DNA of 38,608 nucleotides from JABACD01 sp047639675 (GTDB taxonomy: Bacteria; Planctomycetota; UBA1135; GCA-002686595). A program made the translations under genes and the position numbers. Numbering within the stretch: the first letter of the stretch is position 1; every line of letters starts with the position of its first letter. Under the pieces are notes generated by a model. It saw nothing but the letters and a program-made list of their open reading frames with translations. It did not search any database and was not told the DNA's origin. This document shows, one piece after another, positions 14,317 through 22,153 of the stretch. Where the stretch lies: assembly GCA_047639675.1 (NCBI GenBank), contig JBLIOI010000034.1, positions 1-38,608 on the forward strand, read 5' to 3'.

Positions 14317-16086
14317 TCAAGCAGTGGGGGGAGCGGATGGAGGGCTCTCGGATGCCTTGGGGTGCAACTCTGAAAGTTGACCTTCGGCCAGCATAGTGCG
14401 GCATTTCCGCCGACGGATTTTACCGCTAGAAGTCTTTGGGATTGAAGCGTGCCGAACGAGTACGACTCTGCGGACTTGGATGCCGTAGGTTGCAGCGATG
14501 ATGGCGCGAATCGCGCCGGTGAGTTCCTTGCGCAACGAACGGCTCTGTTCGCCGATCTCCAAAAGGGGGCGGCTAAAGTCGCGGTGAACCTCTTGTACGA
14601 TTACCACATGTTCATTTTCACCATCGTCGACGGTGAAGGCGGCGCTGGAATCTGGGCGCAGGGCTGGGTGACTTTCGGCCGCCAAGCATTCAATGTCTTG
14701 TGGGTAGAAGTTGCGGCCGTGCTGAATCAGGATGTCCTTGATCCTTCCTGTGACAAACAACTCCTGGCCCTCTTGGAATCCCAAGTCGCCCGTACGAAAG
14801 AAGGGGCCTTCGCCAGCATGGGTGAAGGCTTGGAAGGGATCTTCTTCGTCAATAGGGAGGTTTAGGTAGCCCGCGCTGACGTTTGTGCCTTGCAGCCAGA
14901 TCTCACCAACAAGCCCTCCTTCTATGGGGACGAATGAATCCGGATCGACAATCAGAATGCGTTGATCAAGCCAAGTGCGCCCGCATCCAACGAGGCGCGT
15001 TTGATTCACTTCGGTAGTAGGCAGGACACGATTCTCCATTAGCGCTTCTGTGTCGAAGCCAATGCTGACGAAGGGTGAGGCGCGAAGCCCTCCGCTGACA
15101 TAGAGGCTGGCTTCGGCCATCCCGTAGCAAGGATAGAAAGCCTCGCGGCGAAACCCGACGGACGAGAACTTCCTAGTGAAGTTCTCCAATGTCTGAGCAC
15201 GAATCGGCTCCGAGCCGTTGTAGGCAACTTCTAAGCAGGAGAGATCCAATCCCTCAAGTTGTTCCGTACTGATCCGTTGCGTACACAACTCATAGCCGAA
15301 GTTGGGCCCGCCCGTATCGGTCGCGCGGTAGCGGCTGATTGCTTGTAGCCAACGGATGGGTTTCTGCACGAAGGCGCCTGGAGCCATCAGGATACTATGG
15401 GCACCTATAAATAGCGGCTGCAGCACATTGCCTATCAAGCCCATGTCGTGGAATGCCGGTAGCCACGTCACCCAAATCGTATTGGAGTCAGTACCGAAGC
15501 CCGCGCGAATCATTTGTTCGTTGCGCTGCATATTGCGATGGCTGATTTGCACGCCCTTCGGAGAACCTGTCGATCCCGAGGTGTACTGCAAGAATGCGAG
15601 CTGTTCCGGATCAACTTCTTGATGTCGCCAATCCTGGCTTGAGACTGCCGAGATGGAGTCCGTCGCCAAAGCTTCGTGAGCACCAAAAACATCGAGCTGT
15701 GACCACTCCGCTGCGATTCCGCAGGCGTCAGTGAGCAGTATCTTGGCCTCTGCATGGCTTGCGATACCAAAGAGTGATCTGGCCGCTCGCGTGTTGCGCG
15801 GTGTGTTCATAGGGACCGCCACAACACCTGCATAGAGACAACCGATGAAGGCGCTGATGAACTCTAAACCAGGAGAGTAGAGCAAGAGAGCACGCTCGCC
15901 ACGCAGGCCACGCTCTTCCAAACAAACTGCGATCTGGCGCGCCTTGGTGTCTAGCTGTCCGAAGGTGAGCGAACCAGCTTCATGCTCTCCGTCACGAAGC
16001 CAGGTGAACGCCAAGTCGTTCGGCTGGCTATCAGATAGATTGAGGCAGTGATCGACAAAGTTCGTCGCGTCACGGTATTCGAGCAT
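14317..16086 (-). CDS. fatty acyl-AMP ligase (FAAL)
   Basis: This adenylate-forming enzyme of 589 residues activates a free fatty acid with ATP to acyl-AMP and passes it to a carrier protein rather than to CoA. Visible motifs are the A3 loop YTSGSTGSPKG at about 168-178, DMGLIG in WLPAFHDMGLIG, GGPNFGYELC, VAYNGSEPIRAQTLENF and FYPCYGMAEASLYVSGG, all diagnostic of the FAAL subgroup. YLNLPIDE, FFRTGDLGF and the catalytic lysine in PKTSSGKIRRRKC end the protein. The ATG at 16086 has AGAGGGA before it; a GTG at 16131 is less likely. It is followed after five bases by the ACP gene, which fits its role. The fatty acid cannot be told. It is divergent from the MBOAT gene. Confidence 0.94.
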   Translation of the reverse strand: MLEYRDATNFVDHCLNLSDSQPNDLAFTWLRDGEHEAGSLTFGQLDTKARQIAVCLEERGLRGERALLLYSPGLEFISAFIGCLYAGVVAVPMNTPRNTRAARSLFGIASHAEAKILLTDACGIAAEWSQLDVFGAHEALATDSISAVSSQDWRHQEVDPEQLAFLQYTSGSTGSPKGVQISHRNMQRNEQMIRAGFGTDSNTIWVTWLPAFHDMGLIGNVLQPLFIGAHSILMAPGAFVQKPIRWLQAISRYRATDTGGPNFGYELCTQRISTEQLEGLDLSCLEVAYNGSEPIRAQTLENFTRKFSSVGFRREAFYPCYGMAEASLYVSGGLRASPFVSIGFDTEALMENRVLPTTEVNQTRLVGCGRTWLDQRILIVDPDSFVPIEGGLVGEIWLQGTNVSAGYLNLPIDEEDPFQAFTHAGEGPFFRTGDLGFQEGQELFVTGRIKDILIQHGRNFYPQDIECLAAESHPALRPDSSAAFTVDDGENEHVVIVQEVHRDFSRPLLEIGEQSRSLRKELTGAIRAIIAATYGIQVRRVVLVRHASIPKTSSGKIRRRKCRTMLAEGQLSELHPKASESPPSAPPTA

Positions 16087-16419
16087 GGTGCAGCGTCCCT
16101 CTGCGAGTGTCGTAAGGGGGTCACAAGGCACCTGGCGAGGCGGAGCAAGTGCATCGTGTTGAGTTTGATTCTATGCGGGCAGCCAAATCTTGGACAGGTC
16201 TAAACCAGGATCGTGTCGAGCCCGCAATCCGTAGTTCCAACAATTTTCATGGGCTTGCGTTTTGCCGGGCTTCCGAGAAAACGGAGAAGTGGTATCTTGC
16301 CTGCTTGTTGCTCCCCAGCGCTGCGACCCCCTGCTCGCCTTGATGTCCCCCGCAAAGACCCTCCAGCCGAAGCGGCAGCTCGTGATTGCTGAACGCTCTT
16401 TTTCTTGGCGGAAGTTCTC
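16087..16419. other. divergent spacer between FAAL and MBOAT genes
   Basis: This 333-base gap holds no convincing gene. It should contain the promoters for the FAAL-ACP transcript (leftward) and for the MBOAT gene (rightward), which would let one site control both. I found no clear -35/-10 pair; TATCTT near 16294 and TAGAAT on the minus strand near 16170 are the best -10 guesses, both without a good -35. Confidence 0.4.
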
Positions 16420-17826
16420 GTGATTTTTACCGAGCACCGCTTCTTCATTTTCTTCGCGATCGTCTTCGCCGTCTTCTGGGCGTTGCGCACCAATCGGTTA
16501 CGCAAGGTGTTCTTGCTCGTCGCCAGCTACGTCTTCTACGGCGTTTGGGATTGGCGTTTCATCTCGTTGCTATTGATTTCGACTCTTGTCGACTTCTTCG
16601 CGAGTCGACGGATCGAGGCCAGTGACCTTCCGAAGGTGCGTAAGGGCTGGTTGATGCTCTCACTTGTCATCAACTTGGGCATGCTGGGAGTGTTCAAGTA
16701 CCTCGGCTTCTTACTCGACTCGACGGCGGAGTTCCTCGGTTTCTTGGGTTTCGATGTCTCGCTGCCAACCCTTGCGGTTGTGCTACCGATTGGAATTAGC
16801 TTCTACACCTTTCAATCGCTCTCCTACACGATCGATGTGTACCTCGGGAAGGAGTCGAGCAAACGAAGTTTCCTCGATGTCGCTCTCTTCGTTGGCTTCT
16901 TTCCGCAGTTGGTAGCCGGCCCAATCGTGCGTTCGAGAGAGTTTCTGCCGCAGTTGGCGAAGACGGCTAAGTGGTCAGCCATTCCGGTGCGAGGCATGCT
17001 GTGGTTGTTCATGGTGGGCTATTTCAAGAAGGCTTGCATCTCGGACAATATTTTCCCGCTAGTCGACGCCTACTATGAGAACGTCGCTGAGCACACGCGT
17101 GCCAGCGGAGTCTTGGCCTCGATGTTCTTCGCTGTTCAGCTCTATTGCGACTTCTCCGGGTACTCGGACATGGCGATCGCCTGTGCTGGCTTGCTGGGCT
17201 ACACATTGCCGATGAACTTCTACTATCCGCTTTTGGCGACGGACTACACGAAGTTGATGAACCGCTGGCACATGAGCCTCTCGCGTTGGGTGCGCGATTA
17301 CATCTACTTGCCGATGGTCGGGAAGAAGCGCTCCAGCGTGTACCAACTTTGGTGCTTGACGGTCACCATGTTCTTGATGGGACTGTGGCACGGCGCCGCA
17401 TGGCACTTCGTCATTTGGGGGCTATGCATGGGGCTGGGCGCCGCAGTACATCGCGTTTGGCAGGGGGTACCCCTGTCAAAGCGTTTGGACTCGAGACCAC
17501 TGAAGTTCGTAGGTTTCCTGATCACCTACTCCTGGGTGGTGCTGGTCCTAATCCTCTTCCGTGCCGAGAATATGGGCCATGCGTGGGAGGTGCTTCGCGG
17601 GATAGGAGGCCCATCGAACAATGGAACCGAGTCGTTTGGCTCCTTGGCCTGGGGCTTTCTCGGCTTGATTACGCTGGCTCACTACCTGTTCATGATCTGC
17701 AAGCCCGAGCAAGCTATCAAGCGCATTCCGAGCTGGAGCTTTGCCGTCTTGATGGGGGTCTTAGTTCCGCTCTGCTTATCCTTCGCAAGAGCGGATGTTA
17801 AGCCGTTCATCTACTTTCAGTTTTGA
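16420..17826 (+). CDS. MBOAT family O-acyltransferase (AlgI/DltB type)
   Basis: This polytopic membrane protein of 468 residues has about ten or more hydrophobic segments. Hallmarks of the AlgI/DltB branch of the MBOAT family are all present: LPIGISFYTFQSLSYTIDVY, FFPQLVAGPIVR, CDFSGYSDMAI, NRWHMSLSRWVRDYIYLPM, and the catalytic histidine in MGLWHGAAWHFVIWG (about residue 324). The end, KPFIYFQF, is also typical. These proteins take an acyl group in the cytoplasm and transfer it across the membrane to an extracytoplasmic polymer (alginate, cellulose, teichoic acid, peptidoglycan). I chose the GTG at 16420 (MIFTEHRFFIFF) because it gives the usual N-terminus; the frame opens further at 16405. 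Its 3' end overlaps that of the convergent SGNH gene by ten bases. In the Dlt system MBOAT accepts an acyl group from a carrier protein, which the neighbouring FAAL-ACP pair could supply. Confidence 0.93.
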   Translation: MIFTEHRFFIFFAIVFAVFWALRTNRLRKVFLLVASYVFYGVWDWRFISLLLISTLVDFFASRRIEASDLPKVRKGWLMLSLVINLGMLGVFKYLGFLLDSTAEFLGFLGFDVSLPTLAVVLPIGISFYTFQSLSYTIDVYLGKESSKRSFLDVALFVGFFPQLVAGPIVRSREFLPQLAKTAKWSAIPVRGMLWLFMVGYFKKACISDNIFPLVDAYYENVAEHTRASGVLASMFFAVQLYCDFSGYSDMAIACAGLLGYTLPMNFYYPLLATDYTKLMNRWHMSLSRWVRDYIYLPMVGKKRSSVYQLWCLTVTMFLMGLWHGAAWHFVIWGLCMGLGAAVHRVWQGVPLSKRLDSRPLKFVGFLITYSWVVLVLILFRAENMGHAWEVLRGIGGPSNNGTESFGSLAWGFLGLITLAHYLFMICKPEQAIKRIPSWSFAVLMGVLVPLCLSFARADVKPFIYFQF

Positions 17827-18893
17827 GTCTTGCCCGCAGCTTTGACATGCGCGGCGAAGGCTCCCGCTAGATGGCGCGTGAATAGTTTTGAACCCTTTTG
17901 AGTGAAGTGTGTTCCATCCCAGGTGAAACGTGGCGATATCACCTCCGGGTACTTGTCTTCGTCATCCATGCGAATGAGGGAGTTCACATATCCATCGCGA
18001 CTTAGAGCGACGACCTCGCGGTCATCGTAGGAGCCGATCCGTGTGTAGAAGATAGCGCGTGCCCCCATTGACTCGGCAAGCTCTTCGATTCGCCTGAAAA
18101 ATGGCGCTGCGCTCACATCCGCAATTTCTGAGACCTCGCGTTCGCTGGCCATACTCGCGTATTTGCTCATGAATGGCTGCTTACTCGCGAGGAATTCGCT
18201 TCGGCGCTGTAAGGCGCCGGGAAGTGGTTTGTCTGCGATGCTGTGATATCCGTCGCCATGGGGCCCAAGCCAGCGGTTTTTTCGTTGGTCGCCCGAGTCG
18301 ACGCTCAAACTGCTTTTGATCCAAGGGACCCCACGACCCACTCCTAGTTCGTTGTAGATGCAGAGAATCGCATTGCGCCAATGCGACCCGGCTTCCACCC
18401 TCCAAGGCAGGTTCTTACTGGCCGCGAAGCCCATCAGGTGGCGAACCGTGTCGAAGTCATGCCAGGCAACACTCTTCTCATCCAAGAATGGGCCTTCGCT
18501 CGTGATCTTGGTGACTACGTCCGCTTCGACGAGGATCCAGCGCAGATCTTTTGGCTTGGTTTCCTCGATGCACTGCAGCATGTAGTGGCATTCAGCGATC
18601 GTGGTGCCAGGAATCCCCATGTTGAATGTCTTGGTCTTGAGGCCAGCCTTCTTTGTCACTTGATCGAAGAGCTTGGGTTGGGTTCCACGGTAGACCGCAC
18701 TAGAACCGAGTAGCAAAACGTTGCAACCTTCCGTTTGCTCGGCGAAGGCATCGACCTTGATGGTCGTTCCTTCGTGGGTGCTGAACGGCATGACCTTGTC
18801 GAGACCTCGCACCAATCCAAACGCTGTAATGGTGAAGATGGCGATAGAGCGAGCATCACTTCTCCATGTGCTGGTCCTTAGTTGATCGTTCAT
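17817..18893 (-). CDS. membrane-anchored SGNH-hydrolase-like protein (MBOAT partner)
   Basis: This protein of 358 residues has one N-terminal hydrophobic segment (about 16-30), and the rest is extracytoplasmic. A GDSL/SGNH-type core is seen: block I as NVLLLGSSAVYRG (Ser at about 64-65), an N-containing stretch FNMGIPGTTIAECHYML, and block V as WDGTHFTQKG, giving the Asp-x-x-His pair D326/H329. Such proteins (AlgJ, AlgX, DltD, WssI-like) work with an MBOAT protein to finish acyl transfer outside the membrane. The pair here is convergent with a ten-base 3' overlap instead of the usual co-directional order. Sequence similarity to any one named partner is too weak for a symbol. Confidence 0.8.
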   Translation of the reverse strand: MNDQLRTSTWRSDARSIAIFTITAFGLVRGLDKVMPFSTHEGTTIKVDAFAEQTEGCNVLLLGSSAVYRGTQPKLFDQVTKKAGLKTKTFNMGIPGTTIAECHYMLQCIEETKPKDLRWILVEADVVTKITSEGPFLDEKSVAWHDFDTVRHLMGFAASKNLPWRVEAGSHWRNAILCIYNELGVGRGVPWIKSSLSVDSGDQRKNRWLGPHGDGYHSIADKPLPGALQRRSEFLASKQPFMSKYASMASEREVSEIADVSAAPFFRRIEELAESMGARAIFYTRIGSYDDREVVALSRDGYVNSLIRMDDEDKYPEVISPRFTWDGTHFTQKGSKLFTRHLAGAFAAHVKAAGKTQN

Positions 18894-18988
18894 GCTAGGT
18901 GGCTTTAATTGCGTTCTTATCCGAGTAGGGCGCTATCACGCCATCGCCGCTTTCAACTTCCTGTCCCCACATGACCGGCGTTCAGCGT

Positions 18989-19369
18989 TCAGCGCTCCGC
19001 AACAGCAAAGGCCATGGCGAGCCCAGCGTCATGTGTGATCGTGATGTGAATTCGTACGATACCGAGTTCCACTGCAATCTCTTTCGTGCGCCCATGCAAA
19101 CGTAGTTGTGGGGCAGACTCGCTCTCGCGCAGGACTTCGATGTCCACCCAGCGAACCCCCTTGGCCCAGCCCGTGCCCAAGAGTTTCATCACCGCCTCTT
19201 TCACCGCGAATCGTCCAGCGTAATGCGTGAAGCGCTGTTTGCGTGCGTCACAATACGTTTGCTCCTCCGCAGTGAAGAGGCGATCGAGAACCTTCTGTCC
19301 CTGGCGAGCATGCAACTTCGCGAGCCGGTCGATTTGGGCGAGATCGCTTCCTATGGAGTGAATGGTCAT
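18989..19369 (-). CDS. acpS: holo-[acyl-carrier-protein] synthase
   Basis: This 126-residue enzyme transfers 4'-phosphopantetheine from CoA to the serine of apo-ACP in the cytoplasm. The family signatures are clear: SIGSDLAQIDRLAKL at the start (metal-binding Asp9), RFTHYAGRFAVKEAVMKLLG with the second metal-binding Glu and the catalytic Lys, and ITITHDAGLAMAFAV at the end, replacing the usual ISHD. Length is standard. The ATG at 19369 is the first in frame. It is in the same direction as, and 95 bases upstream of, the SGNH gene, so they may share a transcript. Placement beside FAAL, ACP and MBOAT suggests it serves this carrier protein, although it may also be the housekeeping copy. Confidence 0.94.
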   Translation of the reverse strand: MTIHSIGSDLAQIDRLAKLHARQGQKVLDRLFTAEEQTYCDARKQRFTHYAGRFAVKEAVMKLLGTGWAKGVRWVDIEVLRESESAPQLRLHGRTKEIAVELGIVRIHITITHDAGLAMAFAVAER

Positions 19370-19546
19370 GTGCTAAAGCGTCGATTACTGAGCAGGGTAG
19401 CACGAAGCTTCAATTGCGCCAGATGACCCCCGTCTGAGATGCAGAACTTGTTCCCGAATCGGGGAGGTGTGGAGCTAGTGGGCTTAGCTACTAGCGAATT
19501 GTGCCGACATCTCTCCAGAACACACTTCTATCGCGGAATCAGAATA

Positions 19547-20158
19547 ATGAGTCAAGCGCAATTTACATCCACTCCTCAAGGCACTCAGCCCGCCGGTTCC
19601 ACGCTCTCCAGCGACACCTTGACAGTTCTGCACGTTGGTTGCGGTTCGCGTAACGCAACAGAGTTACATGATGCCTTCAAGGGCGAAAATTGGGAGGAGG
19701 TCCGTTTGGACATCGATCCTGCGGTCGAGCCAGACATCGTGGCTTCGATCACGGATATGTCACCTGTGGCATCCGGAACGGTTGATGCAATCTTTTGCTC
19801 TCACAACCTAGAGCACCTCGAAGCCCACGAAGTCCCCTTGGCCTTGGCCGAATTCCATCGCGTACTCGCTTCTGGCGGAATGCTACTCGTCACGATGCCT
19901 GACTTGCAGGCCGTGGCCAAAGTCATCGCCGAAGGAAAGCTTGAAGAAACCGTCTATGTTTCTCCTGCTGGTCCGGTGGCAGCGATTGACATCGTCTACG
20001 GCTACCGTCCCTACATCAGTGGCGGAGCAAATCGCATGGGGCATCGCACGGGTTTCACTCAAGGGTCTCTCAAGAAGCACCTGGCCGCTGCGGGCTTCAC
20101 GGACGGCCAAGTTTGGTCGCAAGAGTTTGACTTGTGGGCGATGATGACGCGTAGCTAG
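19547..20158 (+). CDS. class I SAM-dependent methyltransferase
   Basis: This protein of 203 residues has the Rossmann methyltransferase fold. Motif I is VLHVGCGSRNATELHDAF, the acidic end of strand 2 is VRLDIDPAVEPDIVASI, motif IV is VDAIFCSHNLEHLEAHEV, and FHRVLASGGMLLVTMPDLQ follows. The end (HRTGFTQGSLKKHLAAAGF, then DLWAMMTR) is like methyltransferases that act on small molecules or lipids. The ATG at 19547 precedes a disordered TSTPQGTQPAGS stretch; an in-frame ATG at 19439 is open but its product would not be domain-like. The substrate is unknown. It is divergent from acpS and convergent with the carboxypeptidase-like gene. Confidence 0.87.
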   Translation: MSQAQFTSTPQGTQPAGSTLSSDTLTVLHVGCGSRNATELHDAFKGENWEEVRLDIDPAVEPDIVASITDMSPVASGTVDAIFCSHNLEHLEAHEVPLALAEFHRVLASGGMLLVTMPDLQAVAKVIAEGKLEETVYVSPAGPVAAIDIVYGYRPYISGGANRMGHRTGFTQGSLKKHLAAAGFTDGQVWSQEFDLWAMMTRS

Positions 20159-20165
20159 AGGGCAC

Positions 20166-21338
20166 CTAAAAATCGATGCGCGCGACAAGACCGGGTTTGA
20201 TGGCAGCTCGGTCAAAGAGCTTTGTCCCGAGGGGGATCCAGCGCCCATTGATTTTAGACATGCGCCCAACTTGGACGTTGTAGGTACCAGGTCGAAGGGC
20301 CTCGAATTCAATGCAATTCGCGCTAGTGGCTATCCCTGGACTTGTTCTGACGGGGTGGTCGCCGTTGACCGATTCCACAATGGCCTTGGCATCAGCGTAG
20401 TCGGTATTGACTAGGCTGTACTGCACAATTTGTCCCGCCTGGGGTGCTGCGCTCTGTTGCAATGTAATGAGCAACCCTCCGCTACTGGCACTGATCGTGA
20501 CGGATGTTTCTTGGCCGTTTGGGTAATGCGCGTAGCTCTCCGTGCTGCCCAGGAGGACCCTCGACTTCGCGTCGAGCAGATCGATCCGAATTGGCTTGGT
20601 GCCAACCCAATCGAAGGCGAGTCCGCCGTTTCTATCGGTATAGCCAACCGTCTTGGCGGACAAGCTGCGTGTCCCTGGTTCGAAGCTATTGTCAGTCACG
20701 GCGATGACTGGCGTGCGTGGCCGGTTGGAGGAGATGTGGATACGGGCTGGTTCTAGCCGTTCGCTGTTTTGAGCCAGGTATTCGTCAGTTGCCCAATCCA
20801 TAGCTACATCACCAAGGTTTAGACTCTCCCCGGCCGCCAATTCTATGGAGGCTGTCCGAAGGTGCTTGAAAGTCTTTTCGCTGTAGGCAACCAGATAGCT
20901 ACCTGGCTTCAGTGACTCGAAACGGAAGCGTCCATTCTTGTCGGAATTCCTTTTGAAACGTGTTGGGGAGCTGCGACCCAACTTCAAGATACTCGCTTGA
21001 GTTTGGATGTAGGTCAAAACAACCGAAAGCCCCGCATAGGGTCTACCTCTCTTGGTCGTTCTCCCGAATAATTTAGCCTGCGCGGAACTAGAGCGACTCG
21101 CAAGAACTTGGCGTTGTTCTTCGAGGTGAATAGCCTCGAGGGTGCTCTCCCTTACAAGCTCTGGCTTGAATGCGCCGGGGAGATCGCCGGACGCTGTTTG
21201 CCCCGATGCATGGACTGGATGCGGGGCGAGCGCTAGGCCGTCAGTTGGCGCTTGCTCGGGCCAGCTAAATACAACCAGCCCCACGACTAGTGCGAGCGTT
21301 GCAAGGGTTCCGATTGCGAGCCTGTTGACTTTCAACAT
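20166..21338 (-). CDS. membrane-anchored protein with carboxypeptidase-regulatory-like domain
   Basis: This 390-residue protein has an N-terminal membrane anchor (LAIGTLATLALVVGLVVFSW) and an extracytoplasmic remainder. A carboxypeptidase regulatory-like (CarboxypepD_reg, transthyretin fold) domain lies at about residues 88-180: KLFGRTTKRGRPYAGLSVVL, then the hallmark NGRFRFESLKPGSYLVAYSE. A second, weaker one begins near RTPVIAVTDNSFEPGT (about 210) and a third ends in FEALRPGTYNVQVGR (about 355). These domains are stable beta sandwiches, usually structural or adhesive. It is the same family as the gene at 34626-36587. A real enzyme domain is absent. Function is unknown; a surface role is inferred. 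Confidence 0.8.
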   Translation of the reverse strand: MLKVNRLAIGTLATLALVVGLVVFSWPEQAPTDGLALAPHPVHASGQTASGDLPGAFKPELVRESTLEAIHLEEQRQVLASRSSSAQAKLFGRTTKRGRPYAGLSVVLTYIQTQASILKLGRSSPTRFKRNSDKNGRFRFESLKPGSYLVAYSEKTFKHLRTASIELAAGESLNLGDVAMDWATDEYLAQNSERLEPARIHISSNRPRTPVIAVTDNSFEPGTRSLSAKTVGYTDRNGGLAFDWVGTKPIRIDLLDAKSRVLLGSTESYAHYPNGQETSVTISASSGGLLITLQQSAAPQAGQIVQYSLVNTDYADAKAIVESVNGDHPVRTSPGIATSANCIEFEALRPGTYNVQVGRMSKINGRWIPLGTKLFDRAAIKPGLVARIDF

Positions 21339-21359
21339 TCGCCGTTCTGTACGGTGGCC

Positions 21360-21530
21360 TTACGGAGGCGTTGGGCCGGAGCTTAGGTTTTCTTCTGGGC
21401 GCTGCTCTTCTTCGTCGCCTTCTTCATTGCCGATCTTGTTGATCACCTTGCGCAGGGCTTCAAGCGTTGCGCGACGATCCGCGGGGAATTCCTCGAGGTG
21501 CGCTGCGCCGGTGGTGGCTTTGCTCAGCAT
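21360..21530 (-). CDS. small acidic protein after the BCCP gene
   Basis: An ATG at 21530 opens 56 codons ending in TAA at 21360. The N-terminal half is basic and helical (LEEFPADRRATLEALRKVIN) and vaguely recalls the first helix of DUF1801 proteins; the second half is acidic and disordered (GNEEGDEEEQRPEENLSS). It lies 35 bases after the BCCP stop in the same direction, as the last gene of the carboxylase operon. Actinobacterial acyl-CoA carboxylases have a small epsilon subunit in such operons, but there is no sequence proof that this is one. There is no clear Shine-Dalgarno. It could also be a truncated leftover of a DUF1801 gene. Confidence 0.4.
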   Translation of the reverse strand: MLSKATTGAAHLEEFPADRRATLEALRKVINKIGNEEGDEEEQRPEENLSSGPTPP

Positions 21531-21565
21531 GGCTGGGCGCCCTATACGTGTCCGTTGGAGAGCGT

Positions 21566-22138
21566 CTAGATCGCTTCAACTTCGAGGAGCGCATCGCCTT
21601 CGCGAATCTCCGCTCCATCTTCGCATAGCCAGCGAACAAGCTTGGCGCGCGCCGGCAGTCCATTCTTGGCTTCGTAGCTGACTTGCCCGAAGGTCTTCAT
21701 GATCTCGACTAAGCCGATGGCCGTGCCACCTGTGATCTCTGCGCCAATCTCGACGTAGGCCGCTTCGTCCGGGCTGGGGCTACGGTAGAAACGTCCGCCC
21801 TGAGTCGCGCGCAAAATGAGGCCGGACTCATCGCTTTGCTCTGCTTGATCTGCGTGGGCAAGCGCGCCTTCATCGATAGGACTTAATTCGTAGAGAGTCG
21901 TGCCATAGCCAACCGGTTCATGAACACGCTTGGGGCGCGCACTGGAAATCCGGCCGCTGACATTTGCCGGAAGCACAAGCGTAGTCGCGTGCCCCGCGCT
22001 CATCAGCACTCCTGCGATCTGGCCCGGACCTAGAAGCTCACCAGCTTGCAGTGCGCAAGTGAAGAGGCCAACTCCCGGAGAATTCAGGGAAGTTTTATCG
22101 CCCGTGCGTAGTGCGAGAAGTTCGATAGATTTATTCAT
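21566..22138 (-). CDS. biotin carboxyl carrier protein with two hammerhead domains
   Basis: This protein of 190 residues carries biotin for the carboxylase encoded upstream. The C-terminal half (about 107-190) is a normal BCCP domain: QGGRFYRSPSPDEAAYVEIG, then GLVEIMKTFGQVSYEA with Lys148 as the biotin site (MK in IMKT), and DGAEIREGDALLEVE. The N-terminal half (about 17-88) looks like a second lipoyl/biotinyl domain: SLNSPGVGLFTCALQAGELL, then GVLMSAGHATTLVLPANVSG. Here no Met-Lys pair occurs at the turn, so it cannot carry biotin. Such a split is unusual, because normal AccB has a Pro/Ala linker before its only domain. The gene lies 15 bases after the carboxyltransferase gene in an operon. 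Confidence 0.82.
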   Translation of the reverse strand: MNKSIELLALRTGDKTSLNSPGVGLFTCALQAGELLGPGQIAGVLMSAGHATTLVLPANVSGRISSARPKRVHEPVGYGTTLYELSPIDEGALAHADQAEQSDESGLILRATQGGRFYRSPSPDEAAYVEIGAEITGGTAIGLVEIMKTFGQVSYEAKNGLPARAKLVRWLCEDGAEIREGDALLEVEAI

Positions 22139-22153
22139 CGGTATTGTGCCAGT

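Noticed and set aside
17145..17801. 218-codon open frame on the plus strand
   Set aside because: It is an out-of-frame shadow inside the MBOAT gene, whose own frame has all the family motifs.
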